The notes below the pieces were generated by a model. It made no database searches and had not been told where the DNA came from. It saw only the letters and a program-made list of their open reading frames with translations. Position numbers and translations under genes: made by a program. A stretch of DNA of 45,176 nucleotides from an uncultured Prevotella sp. (GTDB taxonomy: Bacteria > Bacteroidota > Bacteroidia > Bacteroidales > Bacteroidaceae), in the NCBI GenBank assembly GCA_905234845.1, contig CAJOIW010000028.1, positions 1-45,176 on the forward strand, given 5' to 3'. Positions 8,325 through 15,395 of the stretch are shown piece by piece. How positions within the stretch are numbered: position 1 is the stretch's first letter; each line of letters opens with the position of its first letter.

Positions 8325-9062
8325 TTATTTCGTTGCAAAATACATAGTGCAGATGCCTGCTGTAAGTCGTCGGAAATCGGTTTTTCTGAATCCTATCCGT
8401 TGTAGGATGTTCATCATCTCTTCTCCTTGTGGGAATGCCTCGATGGTTTTGGTGAGATAGGTGTAGGCCTGTTTGTCTCTCGATACCATGCGCCCGTAGA
8501 CGGGGAGGATAGTATGAGCATATATCCAGAACAATTGGCGCATGGGAAAGCTCACGGGGCGGGTAAGCTCAACTACGCAGAGGTGTCCGTCGGTCTTCAG
8601 TACGCGATACATCTCACGCAAGCCTTGCTCAAGGTGTTCAAAGTTGCGAATGCCGAACGCTGTCGTGACAGCATCAAACTGCTCGTCATTGAATGAGAGA
8701 GCCATGCAGTCTTCGCGCTGAAAGGTGATTTTTCCATCCAGTCCAAGTGCGGCAGTCTTCTCTCTTCCATGTGCCATCATCTCTTCGGAGAGGTCGATGG
8801 CTGTGATATGTTCTGCGTTTATCTGTTGAGCGCAGCCGATGGCCATATCGCCTGTGCCTGTCGCCACATCGATAATCTGTTTGGGCTGATGCTTGGCCAA
8901 CAATGTGATGGCACGCTTACGCCACCGTTGGTCTATGTTCCATGATAACCGTCGGTTCAGCTTGTCGTAGGCAGGGGCAATGTGGTCGAACATCTGTTCC
9001 ACCTGCTCCGTTTTTCCGCTCTCGTTGGTGTAAGGCTTTATGCCTTCCTGTTCGTAGTCCAT
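8325..9062 (-). CDS. menG: Demethylmenaquinone methyltransferase (UbiE/MenG)
   Basis: MenG uses SAM to methylate demethylmenaquinone, the last step of menaquinone synthesis; menaquinone is the electron acceptor expected for the Nuo complex encoded at 27088-37397. From the ATG at 9062 the protein has 245 residues. The SAM-binding motif I is IIDVATGTGDMAIG, followed by AIDLSEEMMAHGREK, and VTTAFGIRNFEHLEQGL and MYRVLKTDGHLCVVE are the other family signatures. Upstream residues from 9101 are in frame but lie within the promoter. First gene of the operon. Confidence 0.9.
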   Translation of the reverse strand: MDYEQEGIKPYTNESGKTEQVEQMFDHIAPAYDKLNRRLSWNIDQRWRKRAITLLAKHQPKQIIDVATGTGDMAIGCAQQINAEHITAIDLSEEMMAHGREKTAALGLDGKITFQREDCMALSFNDEQFDAVTTAFGIRNFEHLEQGLREMYRVLKTDGHLCVVELTRPVSFPMRQLFWIYAHTILPVYGRMVSRDKQAYTYLTKTIEAFPQGEEMMNILQRIGFRKTDFRRLTAGICTMYFATK

Positions 9063-9070
9063 TCTCGGCA

Positions 9071-9102
9071 CAAAGTTACGAATAAGTGAGCGAAAAAACA
9101 AA
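9071..9102 (-). promoter_or_regulatory. Promoter of the menG operon
   Basis: TTTG (9099-9102), 20 nt, TAACTTTG (9071-9078) on the minus strand. The ATG at 9062 is only 8 nt beyond the -7 box, so the leader is a few nucleotides long or absent. Confidence 0.75.
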
Positions 9103-9227
9103 TTTTATTTGAGTTTTTCCGAACCGATGAAGCAGCGAGGGTCGTTAAGCTTGCTTGAACAACAGAGTCGCGATAAAAGTCGGCGAAGCCTAAGTTGCGA
9201 AGAATCTTCAGACTTGTCTGCCCAAAG

Positions 9228-10268
9228 CTAATTGTTGAACTGGCGAAGGGCGCTGAGCAATGCAGCGTTTTCGCTCTTGGTGCCAATCGTAATGCGCAGA
9301 CATTCTTCGCAAAGTCTTACGTTTCTGCGGTTTCTAACGATGATGCCACGACTGACAAGGTAATCGTAGATGGCTTGTGCATCGGTGACCCTGGTGAGGA
9401 AGAAGTTGGCATCGGTGGGGAAAACCTGTTGGCAAAAGGGCAGTTCACGGAAGGCTGCAATGAGTCGGCTGCGCTCGAGAAGTACGAGCCGCACCCACTC
9501 GTCGACATCGAATCGGCGGTTGAGAATGTCTATGGCCTCTTTCTGGGCGGGAAGGTTGATGTTATAGGGGTATTTTACTTTGTTGAAGATGGCGATGATG
9601 TCCGTCGATGCGAAAGCCATTCCGACACGCAGGGCAGCGCTGGCCCATGCTTTGCTAAGCGTTTGGAGCACGATGATTTGGGGATACTGGTCGATAGCGT
9701 GGCGGAAGGATGGGTATGTGGAGAAGTCAGCGTAGGCCTCGTCGATGACCACGATGCCGGAGAACTCGCGCAGGAGTTGCCCTATCTGCTCGGTGTCGAG
9801 GTTATTGCCTGTGGGATTGTTGGGACTGCAAAGCCAGATGACCTTGGTGTGTGCGTCGCAGGCTTGGAGCATCTTTTCGGCAGACAGCTGATATTGGTGG
9901 TCGAGGTCGACGCTGCGGTATTCTACATTGTTGATGTCTGCGCAGACACGGTACATCCCGTAAGTGGGTGCGATGGCGACGACGTTGTCTTTCTCTGGTT
10001 CACAGAAGCAGCGGTAGACGAGGTCGATGGCTTCGTCGCTGCCGTTGCCGAGGAAGATGTTTTCCGCGGGAAGGCCTTTCATTTGTGCGATGAGCTGTTT
10101 GAGCTCGGTCTGCAGCGGGTCGGGATAACGGTTGTAGGGTGGGTTGTAGGGACTCTCGTTGGCATCGAGAAAGGCCACGGCATTGGTGCCCTTAAACTCG
10201 TTCCGTGCGCAGCTGTAGGGTGAGAGATTCCAGATATTAGGGCGGGTAAGTTCTTGAAGAGACTTCAT
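9228..10268 (-). CDS. hisC: Histidinol-phosphate aminotransferase
   Basis: HisC is a PLP enzyme that transaminates imidazole acetol phosphate to histidinol phosphate. The protein shows the fold-type I pattern: [18 protein letters not shown], the Asn-containing [23 protein letters not shown], and the PLP lysine in [16 protein letters not shown]; the C-terminal Arg is in [12 protein letters not shown] prefer the ATG at 10268 ([15 protein letters not shown], 346 residues) because the family begins with a similar stretch; an ATG at 10292 would add eight Lys-rich residues and sits 10 bp after hisD. It is the last his gene here; the hisB that usually follows in Bacteroidota is absent. Confidence 0.92.
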   Translation of the reverse strand: MKSLQELTRPNIWNLSPYSCARNEFKGTNAVAFLDANESPYNPPYNRYPDPLQTELKQLIAQMKGLPAENIFLGNGSDEAIDLVYRCFCEPEKDNVVAIAPTYGMYRVCADINNVEYRSVDLDHQYQLSAEKMLQACDAHTKVIWLCSPNNPTGNNLDTEQIGQLLREFSGIVVIDEAYADFSTYPSFRHAIDQYPQIIVLQTLSKAWASAALRVGMAFASTDIIAIFNKVKYPYNINLPAQKEAIDILNRRFDVDEWVRLVLLERSRLIAAFRELPFCQQVFPTDANFFLTRVTDAQAIYDYLVSRGIIVRNRRNVRLCEECLRITIGTKSENAALLSALRQFNN

Positions 10269-10302
10269 TTTTTTAGTTTTAAGGGCTTTCATTTTTCATT
10301 CT

Positions 10303-11601
10303 TTAAAGCGCTTCTGACTGTGCGGCAATGCGCAGTGTCATGGCGTTTTTGTGTGCATGGAGCTGCTCGTTCTCTGCCATTATCTCGACGGCTTTCCCGA
10401 TGGACCGTATACCTTCGGGTGTGATGTGTTGGAAGGTAATGTTCTTCATGAAACTGTCGAGGCTGACACCGCTGTATGCACGGGCATTTCCGTTTGTGGG
10501 CAGGGTGTGGTTGGTGCCGCTGGCGTAATCGCCTGCACTTTCGCAAGCGTAATTGCCGAGGAACACGCTGCCAGCATTGACAACTTCCTCGGCCAGTTCT
10601 CTGGCTTTCTCCGAAGCGATGATGAGGTGCTCGGGTGCGTAGATGTTGCTTAGGCGGATGGCTTCGTGAAGGTCGGTGGTGAGTACGGCCTTGCTGTTTT
10701 GCAGGGCTTGTATGGCAATCTCTTGCCGTGGCAGGGCTTTTATTTGTTCGTCCACTTCGGCGAGAACCGAGTTCAAGATGCTTTCTGAGTCGGTGATGAG
10801 CACAACCTGCGAGTCTTTGCCGTGCTCGGCTTGTGAGAGCAGGTCGGCGGCGACGAACGAGGGTACACACGTGTTGTCTGCCACCACGCAAAGCTCGGAG
10901 GGGCCAGCCGGCATGTCGATGGCCACACCGTCGATGCTTACCTGTCGCTTGGCTGCGGTAACGTATTGATTACCAGGACCGAATATCTTATATGTTTTAG
11001 GAATGGTCTCCGTTCCGTAAGCCATTGCGGCGATGGCTTGTACGCCTCCGGCCTTATAGATTTTTCGTACGCCGGCCAACTTGGCAGCGGCAAGGATGGC
11101 GGGGTGCAGACGACCGTCTTTTTCGGGTGGTGAGCAAAGCACAATCTCCTTGCAGCCTGCTATGACGGCGGGTGTGGCTAGCATGAGCACAGTGGAGAAG
11201 AGAGGAGCGGTTCCTCCCGGAATATAAAGACCGACACGCTCAATGGGAATGGCTTTTCGCCAGCATTCCACCCCAGCGCAAGGCTGTAGAGTGTGGGAGG
11301 CTTGTTGTTGTGATGTGTGGAATGTCCGGATGTTATGGTGTGCGAGTTTTAGGGCGTTGAGCAGGTCTTCGGGCAGCTGGCAGACAGATTGGTCGATTTC
11401 TGCTTCCGTCACAGCCAATGAGCTGAGTACTACGTGGTCGAACTTCTTCTCATACGCCATTACGGCCTCGTCGCCATGTAGCCGCACATCTTCGAGGATA
11501 GCCGCGACGGTGGCTTGCAATTGCCGCGCATCAAGCTTCGGACGACTGACAAACTGCTCAAAGTCGCTGACGTTGGGATGTCTGATAATCTCCATATTCA
11601 T
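10303..11601 (-). CDS. hisD: Histidinol dehydrogenase
   Basis: HisD is a zinc enzyme that oxidises histidinol to histidine in two NAD-dependent steps. From the ATG at 11601 the protein is 432 residues, the normal length. Family segments are IERVGLYIPGGTAPLFSTVL, AIAAMAYGTETIPK, KIFGPGNQYVTAAKRQV, DMPAGPSELCVVAD, SQAEHGKDSQV and NIYAPEHLII; the Gln/His zinc and catalytic residues lie in the last two. GTG 11604 and ATG 11595 are alternative starts; GAAGAG a few bases upstream of 11601 may serve as ribosome-binding site. Its start follows the hisG stop by 12 bp, so the two are cotranscribed. Confidence 0.93.
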   Translation of the reverse strand: MNMEIIRHPNVSDFEQFVSRPKLDARQLQATVAAILEDVRLHGDEAVMAYEKKFDHVVLSSLAVTEAEIDQSVCQLPEDLLNALKLAHHNIRTFHTSQQQASHTLQPCAGVECWRKAIPIERVGLYIPGGTAPLFSTVLMLATPAVIAGCKEIVLCSPPEKDGRLHPAILAAAKLAGVRKIYKAGGVQAIAAMAYGTETIPKTYKIFGPGNQYVTAAKRQVSIDGVAIDMPAGPSELCVVADNTCVPSFVAADLLSQAEHGKDSQVVLITDSESILNSVLAEVDEQIKALPRQEIAIQALQNSKAVLTTDLHEAIRLSNIYAPEHLIIASEKARELAEEVVNAGSVFLGNYACESAGDYASGTNHTLPTNGNARAYSGVSLDSFMKNITFQHITPEGIRSIGKAVEIMAENEQLHAHKNAMTLRIAAQSEAL

Positions 11602-11613
11602 CACTCTTCATTT

Positions 11614-12465
11614 TTACAGTATCATTTTCTCGATAGGGGTGACGAGGATGCCTTGGGCACCCATTTCTTTGAGTCGGCCGATGATTTCCCAGAATCGTTT
11701 CTCCTCGAGTACGGTATGTACGGAGCACCAGTCGCTGTCGGCCAAGGGGATGACCGTAGGGCTTTTCAGCCCTGGCAGCACGCCGACGATGTCGCTGAGC
11801 CGATCTTTCGGCACGTTCATGCGCACATATTTCTTATCCTCCGCCTGGCGGACAGCCTCAAAGCGGAAGAGCATCTCGTCAAGGATGGCCTGTTTCTCCT
11901 TGCCGAGTCCAGGCGTGGCAATAAGCACGGCCTCGCTCTCCATTACCGTGTGCACTTCACGCAGATTATTGCTGATGAGCGTGGAACCAGAACTAACAAT
12001 GTCGAAGATGGCATCGGCCAGTCCGATGCCCGGACTAATCTCCACGCTTCCCGTTATCTCGTGGATGTCGGCCTTGATGCCTTGCTCCTGCATGAAACGT
12101 GCGAGGATGTTAGGGTAGGAGGTGGCGATTTTCTTCCCCTCGAACCATTCGAGTCCTTGATAGTCGGCCTCCTTGGGCACGGCCAGCGACAGCCGGCATC
12201 GGCTGAAGCCGAGTCGCGCGGTCACCTTGGCCTTCTCACCCTTCTCGGCAAACTCGTTCTCACCCACTACACCCACGTCGGCAACGCCCGAGGCCACGCT
12301 TGCGGGGATATCGTCGTCGCGCAGGAAGAGCACCTCCACGGGGAAGTTGCTGCTCTGGACAAGCAGAATGCGTTTCGATGAACTGATTTTGATGTCGGCC
12401 TCGCCCAAGAGGTTCATCGTATCCTCATAGAGACGGCCTTTCGATTGTATGGCAATTCTTAACAT
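11614..12465 (-). CDS. hisG: ATP phosphoribosyltransferase, long form
   Basis: HisG joins ATP and PRPP in the committed, feedback-controlled step of histidine synthesis. From the ATG at 12465 the protein is 283 residues, the homohexameric long form with a C-terminal ACT-like regulatory domain (about residues 210-283, PTVIPLADSDWCSVH). N-terminal motifs include LRIAIQSKGRLYEDT and DVGVVGENEFAE, with the PRPP-binding region in ADAIFDIVSSGSTL. An in-frame extension to 12498 runs through the likely -7 box (12471-12478) and a heptamer repeat, so it is rejected. First gene of hisGDC. Confidence 0.93.
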   Translation of the reverse strand: MLRIAIQSKGRLYEDTMNLLGEADIKISSSKRILLVQSSNFPVEVLFLRDDDIPASVASGVADVGVVGENEFAEKGEKAKVTARLGFSRCRLSLAVPKEADYQGLEWFEGKKIATSYPNILARFMQEQGIKADIHEITGSVEISPGIGLADAIFDIVSSGSTLISNNLREVHTVMESEAVLIATPGLGKEKQAILDEMLFRFEAVRQAEDKKYVRMNVPKDRLSDIVGVLPGLKSPTVIPLADSDWCSVHTVLEEKRFWEIIGRLKEMGAQGILVTPIEKMIL

Positions 12466-12470
12466 GCCTG

Positions 12471-12478
12471 CAAAGGTA
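12471..12478 (-). promoter_or_regulatory. Likely -7 box of the hisGDC promoter
   Basis: TACCTTTG on the minus strand, ending 5 nt before the hisG ATG. With the usual start-site distance the transcript would begin at or next to the start codon, so hisG may be leaderless. No TTTG is visible at the -33 position, which is occupied by the AGTTCAT tandem repeat, so the promoter call is tentative. Confidence 0.5.
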
Positions 12479-12484
12479 CAAAAA

Positions 12485-12512
12485 AGTTCATAGTTCATAG
12501 TTCATAGTTCAT
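12485..12512. repeat. Tandem heptamer AGTTCAT, 4 perfect copies
   Basis: AGTTCAT occurs at 12485, 12492, 12499 and 12506 without a mismatch. It occupies the space between the divergent hisG and lytic transglycosylase promoters, where a change in copy number would move the hisG upstream region. Confidence 0.9.
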
Positions 12513-12522
12513 AATTATTTTG

Positions 12523-12530
12523 TATTTTTG
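12523..12530 (+). promoter_or_regulatory. Likely -7 box of the lytic transglycosylase gene
   Basis: TATTTTTG lies 11 nt before the ATG at 12542. The -33 element is not clear. Confidence 0.5.
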
Positions 12531-12541
12531 CAGAAAATTCG

Positions 12542-13741
12542 ATGAAACGGGCATATTTATTCGTAATTTTTGCAGTTTTTCTGCTCTCGTCGTGCGAGAA
12601 GCGTCGCCTACCATCCACGCCCCCCTGGGGAGAGGAGATAGGAGAAGATTCCTCGTCCCTCACCGCTCATCCCGCATCCATTTCCGCGTTGCAGGCTGCA
12701 GGCGAGCTCATCGTGCTGACTGTCAGCGGCCCCGACACCTATTACGAGCAACGCGGGCGGGGCATGGGCACACAGTATCTCTTGGCAGAGGACTTCGCGC
12801 GTACCATCGGAGTCGGCATAAGAGTAGAGCTATGCCGTGACACGACGGAGATGCTCACACGCCTTGTTCGTGGCGATGGCGACCTTGTGGCCTGCTTGAT
12901 AACTTCCTCCTCTCCTTCGGGGAGATCGGGAGGGGCTTTTTTGCCCGCAGGCTATCATTCCGGTGACACCGGAGCTTCGTGGCAGGTGCGATCCGAAGCC
13001 AAGGAACTAGCCGAGGCGCTCGACAGCTGGTATCGGCCCGAGAAGGTTGCCGCTGTCCGTCAGCGAGAGGATCGCTATCTTACACAGCGACTCATTCCTC
13101 GCTCGTCAACCGTCAACCGTCAACCCCTCTCCCCGGGGCACATCTCGCACTATGACGGGCTCTTCCGCCGCTACGCCGCAGTCTGCCATGCCGACTGGCG
13201 GCTACTTGCCGCCATCGCCTGTCAGGAGTCGGGCTTCGACGCGCAGGCTACCTCGTGGGCGGGAGCTTGCGGACTCATGCAGCTCATGCCTGCCACTGCC
13301 GCCCGCCTCGGCATATCACGTTCACAGATCTACGACCCGGAGACCAACATCGCCGGCGCAGCCCGCCTGCTGGCACAGCTCCGTCAGTCGTACGCTGACA
13401 TCCCCTCCGCTGATGAGCGCGTTTCCTTCGTACTCGCCTCATATAATGCTGGCAGCGGTCACGTGCGTGACGCCATGGCGCTCGCTCGCAAGTACGGCCA
13501 TCCATCCACGCGCTGGGCCGACGTGGCACCCTACGTTCTGAAGCTGAGCGATTCGCAATACTACCTTGACCCCGTAGTCAAGAACGGCTACATGCGGGGC
13601 ACTGAGACCTGCCACTACGTCAGCGCCGTGCGTAGCCGGTGGGCCCGATACGGTGGCAGCGGCGCTGCGCCCTTCCAGCCCTCGTCAGCCGCCAGCAACA
13701 CCCCTCACCGCTCAACCAAGAACCACCGGTTCAGGCCGTAA
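12542..13741 (+). CDS. MltF-like lytic transglycosylase lipoprotein
   Basis: The 399-residue protein has a lipoprotein signal (VFLLSSC, lipid-bearing Cys18). Residues of about 52-190 look like a shortened periplasmic solute-binding domain (GELIVLTVSGPDTYYEQRG, DFARTIGVGIRVELC), as in MltF. The C-terminal SLT domain has catalytic Glu229 in AIACQESGFDAQATS, then GACGLMQLMPATA and VLASYNAGSGHV. It should cleave peptidoglycan glycan strands in the periplasm. Two low-complexity stretches, about residues 22-36 and 121-134 (SSSPSGRSGGAF), are encoded by DNA resembling the palindromic repeat family of this window; the second reads like the repeat insert in the helicase gene (ASPSGGRLEGAF). The solute-binding part may therefore have lost function. 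Confidence 0.85.
   Translation: MKRAYLFVIFAVFLLSSCEKRRLPSTPPWGEEIGEDSSSLTAHPASISALQAAGELIVLTVSGPDTYYEQRGRGMGTQYLLAEDFARTIGVGIRVELCRDTTEMLTRLVRGDGDLVACLITSSSPSGRSGGAFLPAGYHSGDTGASWQVRSEAKELAEALDSWYRPEKVAAVRQREDRYLTQRLIPRSSTVNRQPLSPGHISHYDGLFRRYAAVCHADWRLLAAIACQESGFDAQATSWAGACGLMQLMPATAARLGISRSQIYDPETNIAGAARLLAQLRQSYADIPSADERVSFVLASYNAGSGHVRDAMALARKYGHPSTRWADVAPYVLKLSDSQYYLDPVVKNGYMRGTETCHYVSAVRSRWARYGGSGAAPFQPSSAASNTPHRSTKNHRFRP
12613..12641 (+). repeat. Palindromic-repeat fragment inside the lytic transglycosylase gene (first copy)
   Basis: ACGCCCCCCTGGGGAGAGG resembles the left arm of the element at 24052 (CCTCCCCCCACTGGGAGAG) and the right half at 29921. It is translated as PSTPPWGEE just after the lipidation site, where linker sequence is tolerated. 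Degenerate, so the assignment is moderate. Confidence 0.4.
12905..12942 (+). repeat. Palindromic-repeat fragment inside the lytic transglycosylase gene (second copy)
   Basis: TCTCC-TTCGG-GGAGA (12911-12925) forms a hairpin, and the sequence goes on as GGGAGGGGCTTTTTT. That matches the right end of the element in the helicase gene (GGAGGGGGCTTTTGC) and of the element before the GH57 gene (GGGGGTGGCTTTAAG). It is read in the same reading frame as in the helicase (SPSG...GAF). Confidence 0.55.
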
Positions 13742-13751
13742 AAAATCCAAG

Positions 13752-13808
13752 AAAGGTTGAAATGTTGAACAACGAGGTCTTTCAACTTGTCAACCTTTCA
13801 ACTTTTAC
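13752..13808. repeat. TTCAAC/GTTGAA repeats after the lytic transglycosylase gene
   Basis: GAAAGGTTG (13751-13759) and CAACCTTTC (13791-13799) are inverted copies. TTTCAAC, TGTCAAC and TTTCAAC follow one another at about 8-bp steps. Eleven bases after the stop codon at 13741, so it may form the 3' end hairpin of the mRNA. No strong U-tract follows. Confidence 0.5.
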
Positions 13809-13871
13809 CGCCGCCCCCAAAATTGTTATAAGTCGAAATCATAGCTTACGCATTGCTGAGGCTTGTTCTTA

Positions 13872-13907
13872 ATTTCTTCTTAATGTGAGTTCGACTTAAG
13901 AAGAAAT
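13872..13907. repeat. 11-bp inverted repeat
   Basis: ATTTCTTCTTA (13872-13882) and TAAGAAGAAAT (13897-13907) are perfect inverted copies with a 14-nt loop. A second pair, AAGTCGA (13830-13836) and TCGACTT (13891-13897), overlaps it. Function unknown; it lies between convergent genes. Confidence 0.55.
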
Positions 13908-13931
13908 AACTCCTGCGTTTTTCATATCAAG

Positions 13932-13969
13932 AAAAACATCCTGACAACCATAGTCGTCAGGATGTTTTT
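13932..13969. terminator. Bidirectional terminator between convergent genes
   Basis: AAAAACATCCTGAC (13932-13945) pairs perfectly with GTCAGGATGTTTTT (13956-13969) over a 10-nt loop, and runs of A and T flank both sides. It can stop plus-strand transcription from the lytic transglycosylase and minus-strand transcription from the Ala/Lys-rich lipoprotein. Confidence 0.85.
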
Positions 13970-13983
13970 GTGTTTTTCTATAA

Positions 13984-14011
13984 CCTTCCCTAAGGAAGGA
14001 GAGTGGGGGCG
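13984..14011 (-). repeat. Half-copy of the palindromic element behind a lipoprotein gene
   Basis: On the minus strand the sequence reads CGCCCCCACTCTCC then TTCCTTAGGGAAGG. It lines up with the left half at 43453 (CACCCCCAATCTTTCCTTAAGG). As there, it begins a few bases after a stop codon (14018-14020). Confidence 0.55.
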
Positions 14012-14017
14012 ACCGGT

Positions 14018-14644
14018 TTACTTCAGGCCGAGGCCTTTCTTTACGTCGCTGGCAGCCTTGTCTACCGCGTCGCCGGCAGCTTTGTTGGCGGCTTCCTTAG
14101 CGGCCTCTGGAGCAGCTTTCACGGCTTCCTTGGCGGCATCGACCTGTCCTTTGACGGCATCGACGGCGGCGTCTGCCTGACCTTTGACAGCGTCAACGGT
14201 TTCCTTGGCGGCATTCTCCACGCCTACGGCTGCTTTGATGGTCTCGAGAACCTCGTCGGTGTCGGCATCGGTAAATGCGGCAACGGCGGAGGTCACGGCG
14301 GCGTTGCTGCCTGCGAAGGCCTTAATCTTGTCGGCATTGGCCTTGAGGAACTCCTGAATCTTGGCCAAATAGGTCTTTGCAATCTCTGGGTCTTTAGCCA
14401 GAAGGGCCTGAATCTGTGCCTTGGCCTTGTCGAGGGCGTTCTGGAATGCTGTGGCGTCTTTGGCCTCGATTTGCTCGCTCAGTGCGCTGATAGCTACGGC
14501 GGGGTCTGCCTCTGCCTCTGCCACTACGGCTGCGGTGTCTTGAATGGAGTCCTGACCGTTGGCGTTGGCATCGGTCTTACCTTCTTTGCAGCTTGCAAAT
14601 GTCAATGCAACGGCTGCCATTGCGAAAACAAATAACTTTTTCAT
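14018..14644 (-). CDS. Ala/Lys-rich lipoprotein with amphipathic repeats, function unknown
   Basis: A 208-residue protein with a lipoprotein signal (MKKLFVFAMAAVALTFASC, lipid-bearing Cys19), then a short acidic linker and a long helical body. The C-terminal third is made of imperfect repeats of about 11 residues rich in Ala, Lys and Asp (VDAVKGQADAA, VDAVKGQVDAA, KEAVKAAPEAA, KEAANKAAGDA), like LEA or apolipoprotein-type amphipathic helices. No enzyme motif is present. It probably sits on a membrane face as a helical rod; a stress or envelope role is only a guess. A promoter -7 box lies at 14689-14696, leaving a leader of about 40 nt. Confidence 0.75.
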   Translation of the reverse strand: MKKLFVFAMAAVALTFASCKEGKTDANANGQDSIQDTAAVVAEAEADPAVAISALSEQIEAKDATAFQNALDKAKAQIQALLAKDPEIAKTYLAKIQEFLKANADKIKAFAGSNAAVTSAVAAFTDADTDEVLETIKAAVGVENAAKETVDAVKGQADAAVDAVKGQVDAAKEAVKAAPEAAKEAANKAAGDAVDKAASDVKKGLGLK

Positions 14645-14688
14645 TTCTTTCTCTTTTTTATTAGTAAAACATGTTTTTAAAAACTGCG

Positions 14689-14696
14689 CAAATATA
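14689..14696 (-). promoter_or_regulatory. -7 box of the Ala/Lys-rich lipoprotein gene
   Basis: TATATTTG on the minus strand, 45 nt before the ATG at 14644. The -33 TTTG is not well kept. Confidence 0.5.
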
Positions 14697-14823
14697 CAAA
14701 GAAATGTTTGAAAGTTGGAATGCCGGTATGTTGAAAAAAGATATTTCTTTACATCATTTAACGATTGCGGCTTCTTTTTTGAAATATTTTATACCATTTC
14801 TTGTCAGTATGGAAAATAAATTC

Positions 14824-14831
14824 TATTTTTG
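14824..14831 (+). promoter_or_regulatory. -7 box of the small membrane protein gene
   Basis: TATTTTTG 24 nt before the ATG at 14856. The leader contains three heptamers of the form ATAAACC (14832-14852), so the repeat lies within the 5' untranslated region. Confidence 0.55.
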
Positions 14832-14855
14832 CAAAACCATAAACCATAAATCTCT

Positions 14856-15293
14856 ATGACACAACAGCCATTACCCCCTAAACCTAAAAAGAGCGGTGCT
14901 CTTCGAGGTTGTCTTGGAATAGGCGGCAGCATTCTCGCAGTTATTGGACTAGCCGTCGTAGTTTTCGGTGTGATTCTTACCTATGCCTGTGTTGACGGCG
15001 TGGAGTCGCGACGGGCTGAGAGTGACGCTCGCTGGGCTGAGTATGTGGCCGACTCGGCCCGTATCAATGCGCAGTATCGTACGTTCGAGCAACGGCAAAA
15101 CGAGGCTTACGAGCGTGGTGATACGATTACTGCCGAGGCGCTTAACGATAGCCTTGAGGCCTATAGTGAACCACGGCCTTTCCTCGGTGGTGAGAACATC
15201 GGGGCTGCCTTTGGCGTGGGTTTCATCGTGATTGGCCTCGTTCCACTGCTGATTGGCATCATCATGCTGGTGGTGTTCTTTGTGAATAGGTAA
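14856..15293 (+). CDS. Small two-helix membrane protein, function unknown
   Basis: A 145-residue protein with a Pro/Lys-rich N-terminus (MTQQPLPPKPKKSG), a first membrane helix at about 20-45 (GGSILAVIGLAVVVFGVILT), a charged middle of about 65 residues rich in Arg, Glu and Ala that is probably helical, and a second membrane helix near the C-terminus (IGLVPLLIGIIMLVVFF). Glycine-rich helices flanking a soluble segment suggest a small envelope protein. I do not recognise a family. It is monocistronic, with a promoter box at 14824 and a long inverted repeat after its stop. Confidence 0.7.
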   Translation: MTQQPLPPKPKKSGALRGCLGIGGSILAVIGLAVVVFGVILTYACVDGVESRRAESDARWAEYVADSARINAQYRTFEQRQNEAYERGDTITAEALNDSLEAYSEPRPFLGGENIGAAFGVGFIVIGLVPLLIGIIMLVVFFVNR

Positions 15294-15300
15294 ATAATGA

Positions 15301-15381
15301 AGGAGTTCAAGGAGTACGGACGATTGTTTTTCCTTTTGCATGCCAATGGGAAAAAGTGTCGTCTGTACTCCTTGAACTCCT
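15301..15381. repeat. Long inverted repeat between convergent genes, possible terminator
   Basis: A 23-bp arm at 15301-15323 (AGGAGTTCAAGGAGTACGG...) is matched with one mismatch by its inverted copy at 15359-15381, with 35 nt between. Each arm is itself made of 9-bp AGGAGTTCA/AGGAGTACG units, and a further ACTCCTT repeat continues to 15410. It lies between the stop codons of the small membrane protein and the Nfn-like gene and could form a stable hairpin in both transcripts. Confidence 0.65.
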
Positions 15382-15395
15382 GTACTCCTTAGAAA

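Noticed and set aside
9195..10223. 342-codon plus-strand open frame opposite hisC
   Set aside because: Shadow of hisC, which has all PLP-enzyme motifs on the minus strand.
14003..14635. Long plus-strand open frame opposite the Ala/Lys-rich lipoprotein
   Set aside because: It is a complement artefact of Ala/Lys codons (GCN/AAG); the product is an unnatural Gly/Cys/Leu-rich string, and it has no promoter. The minus-strand gene has a lipoprotein signal and promoter.
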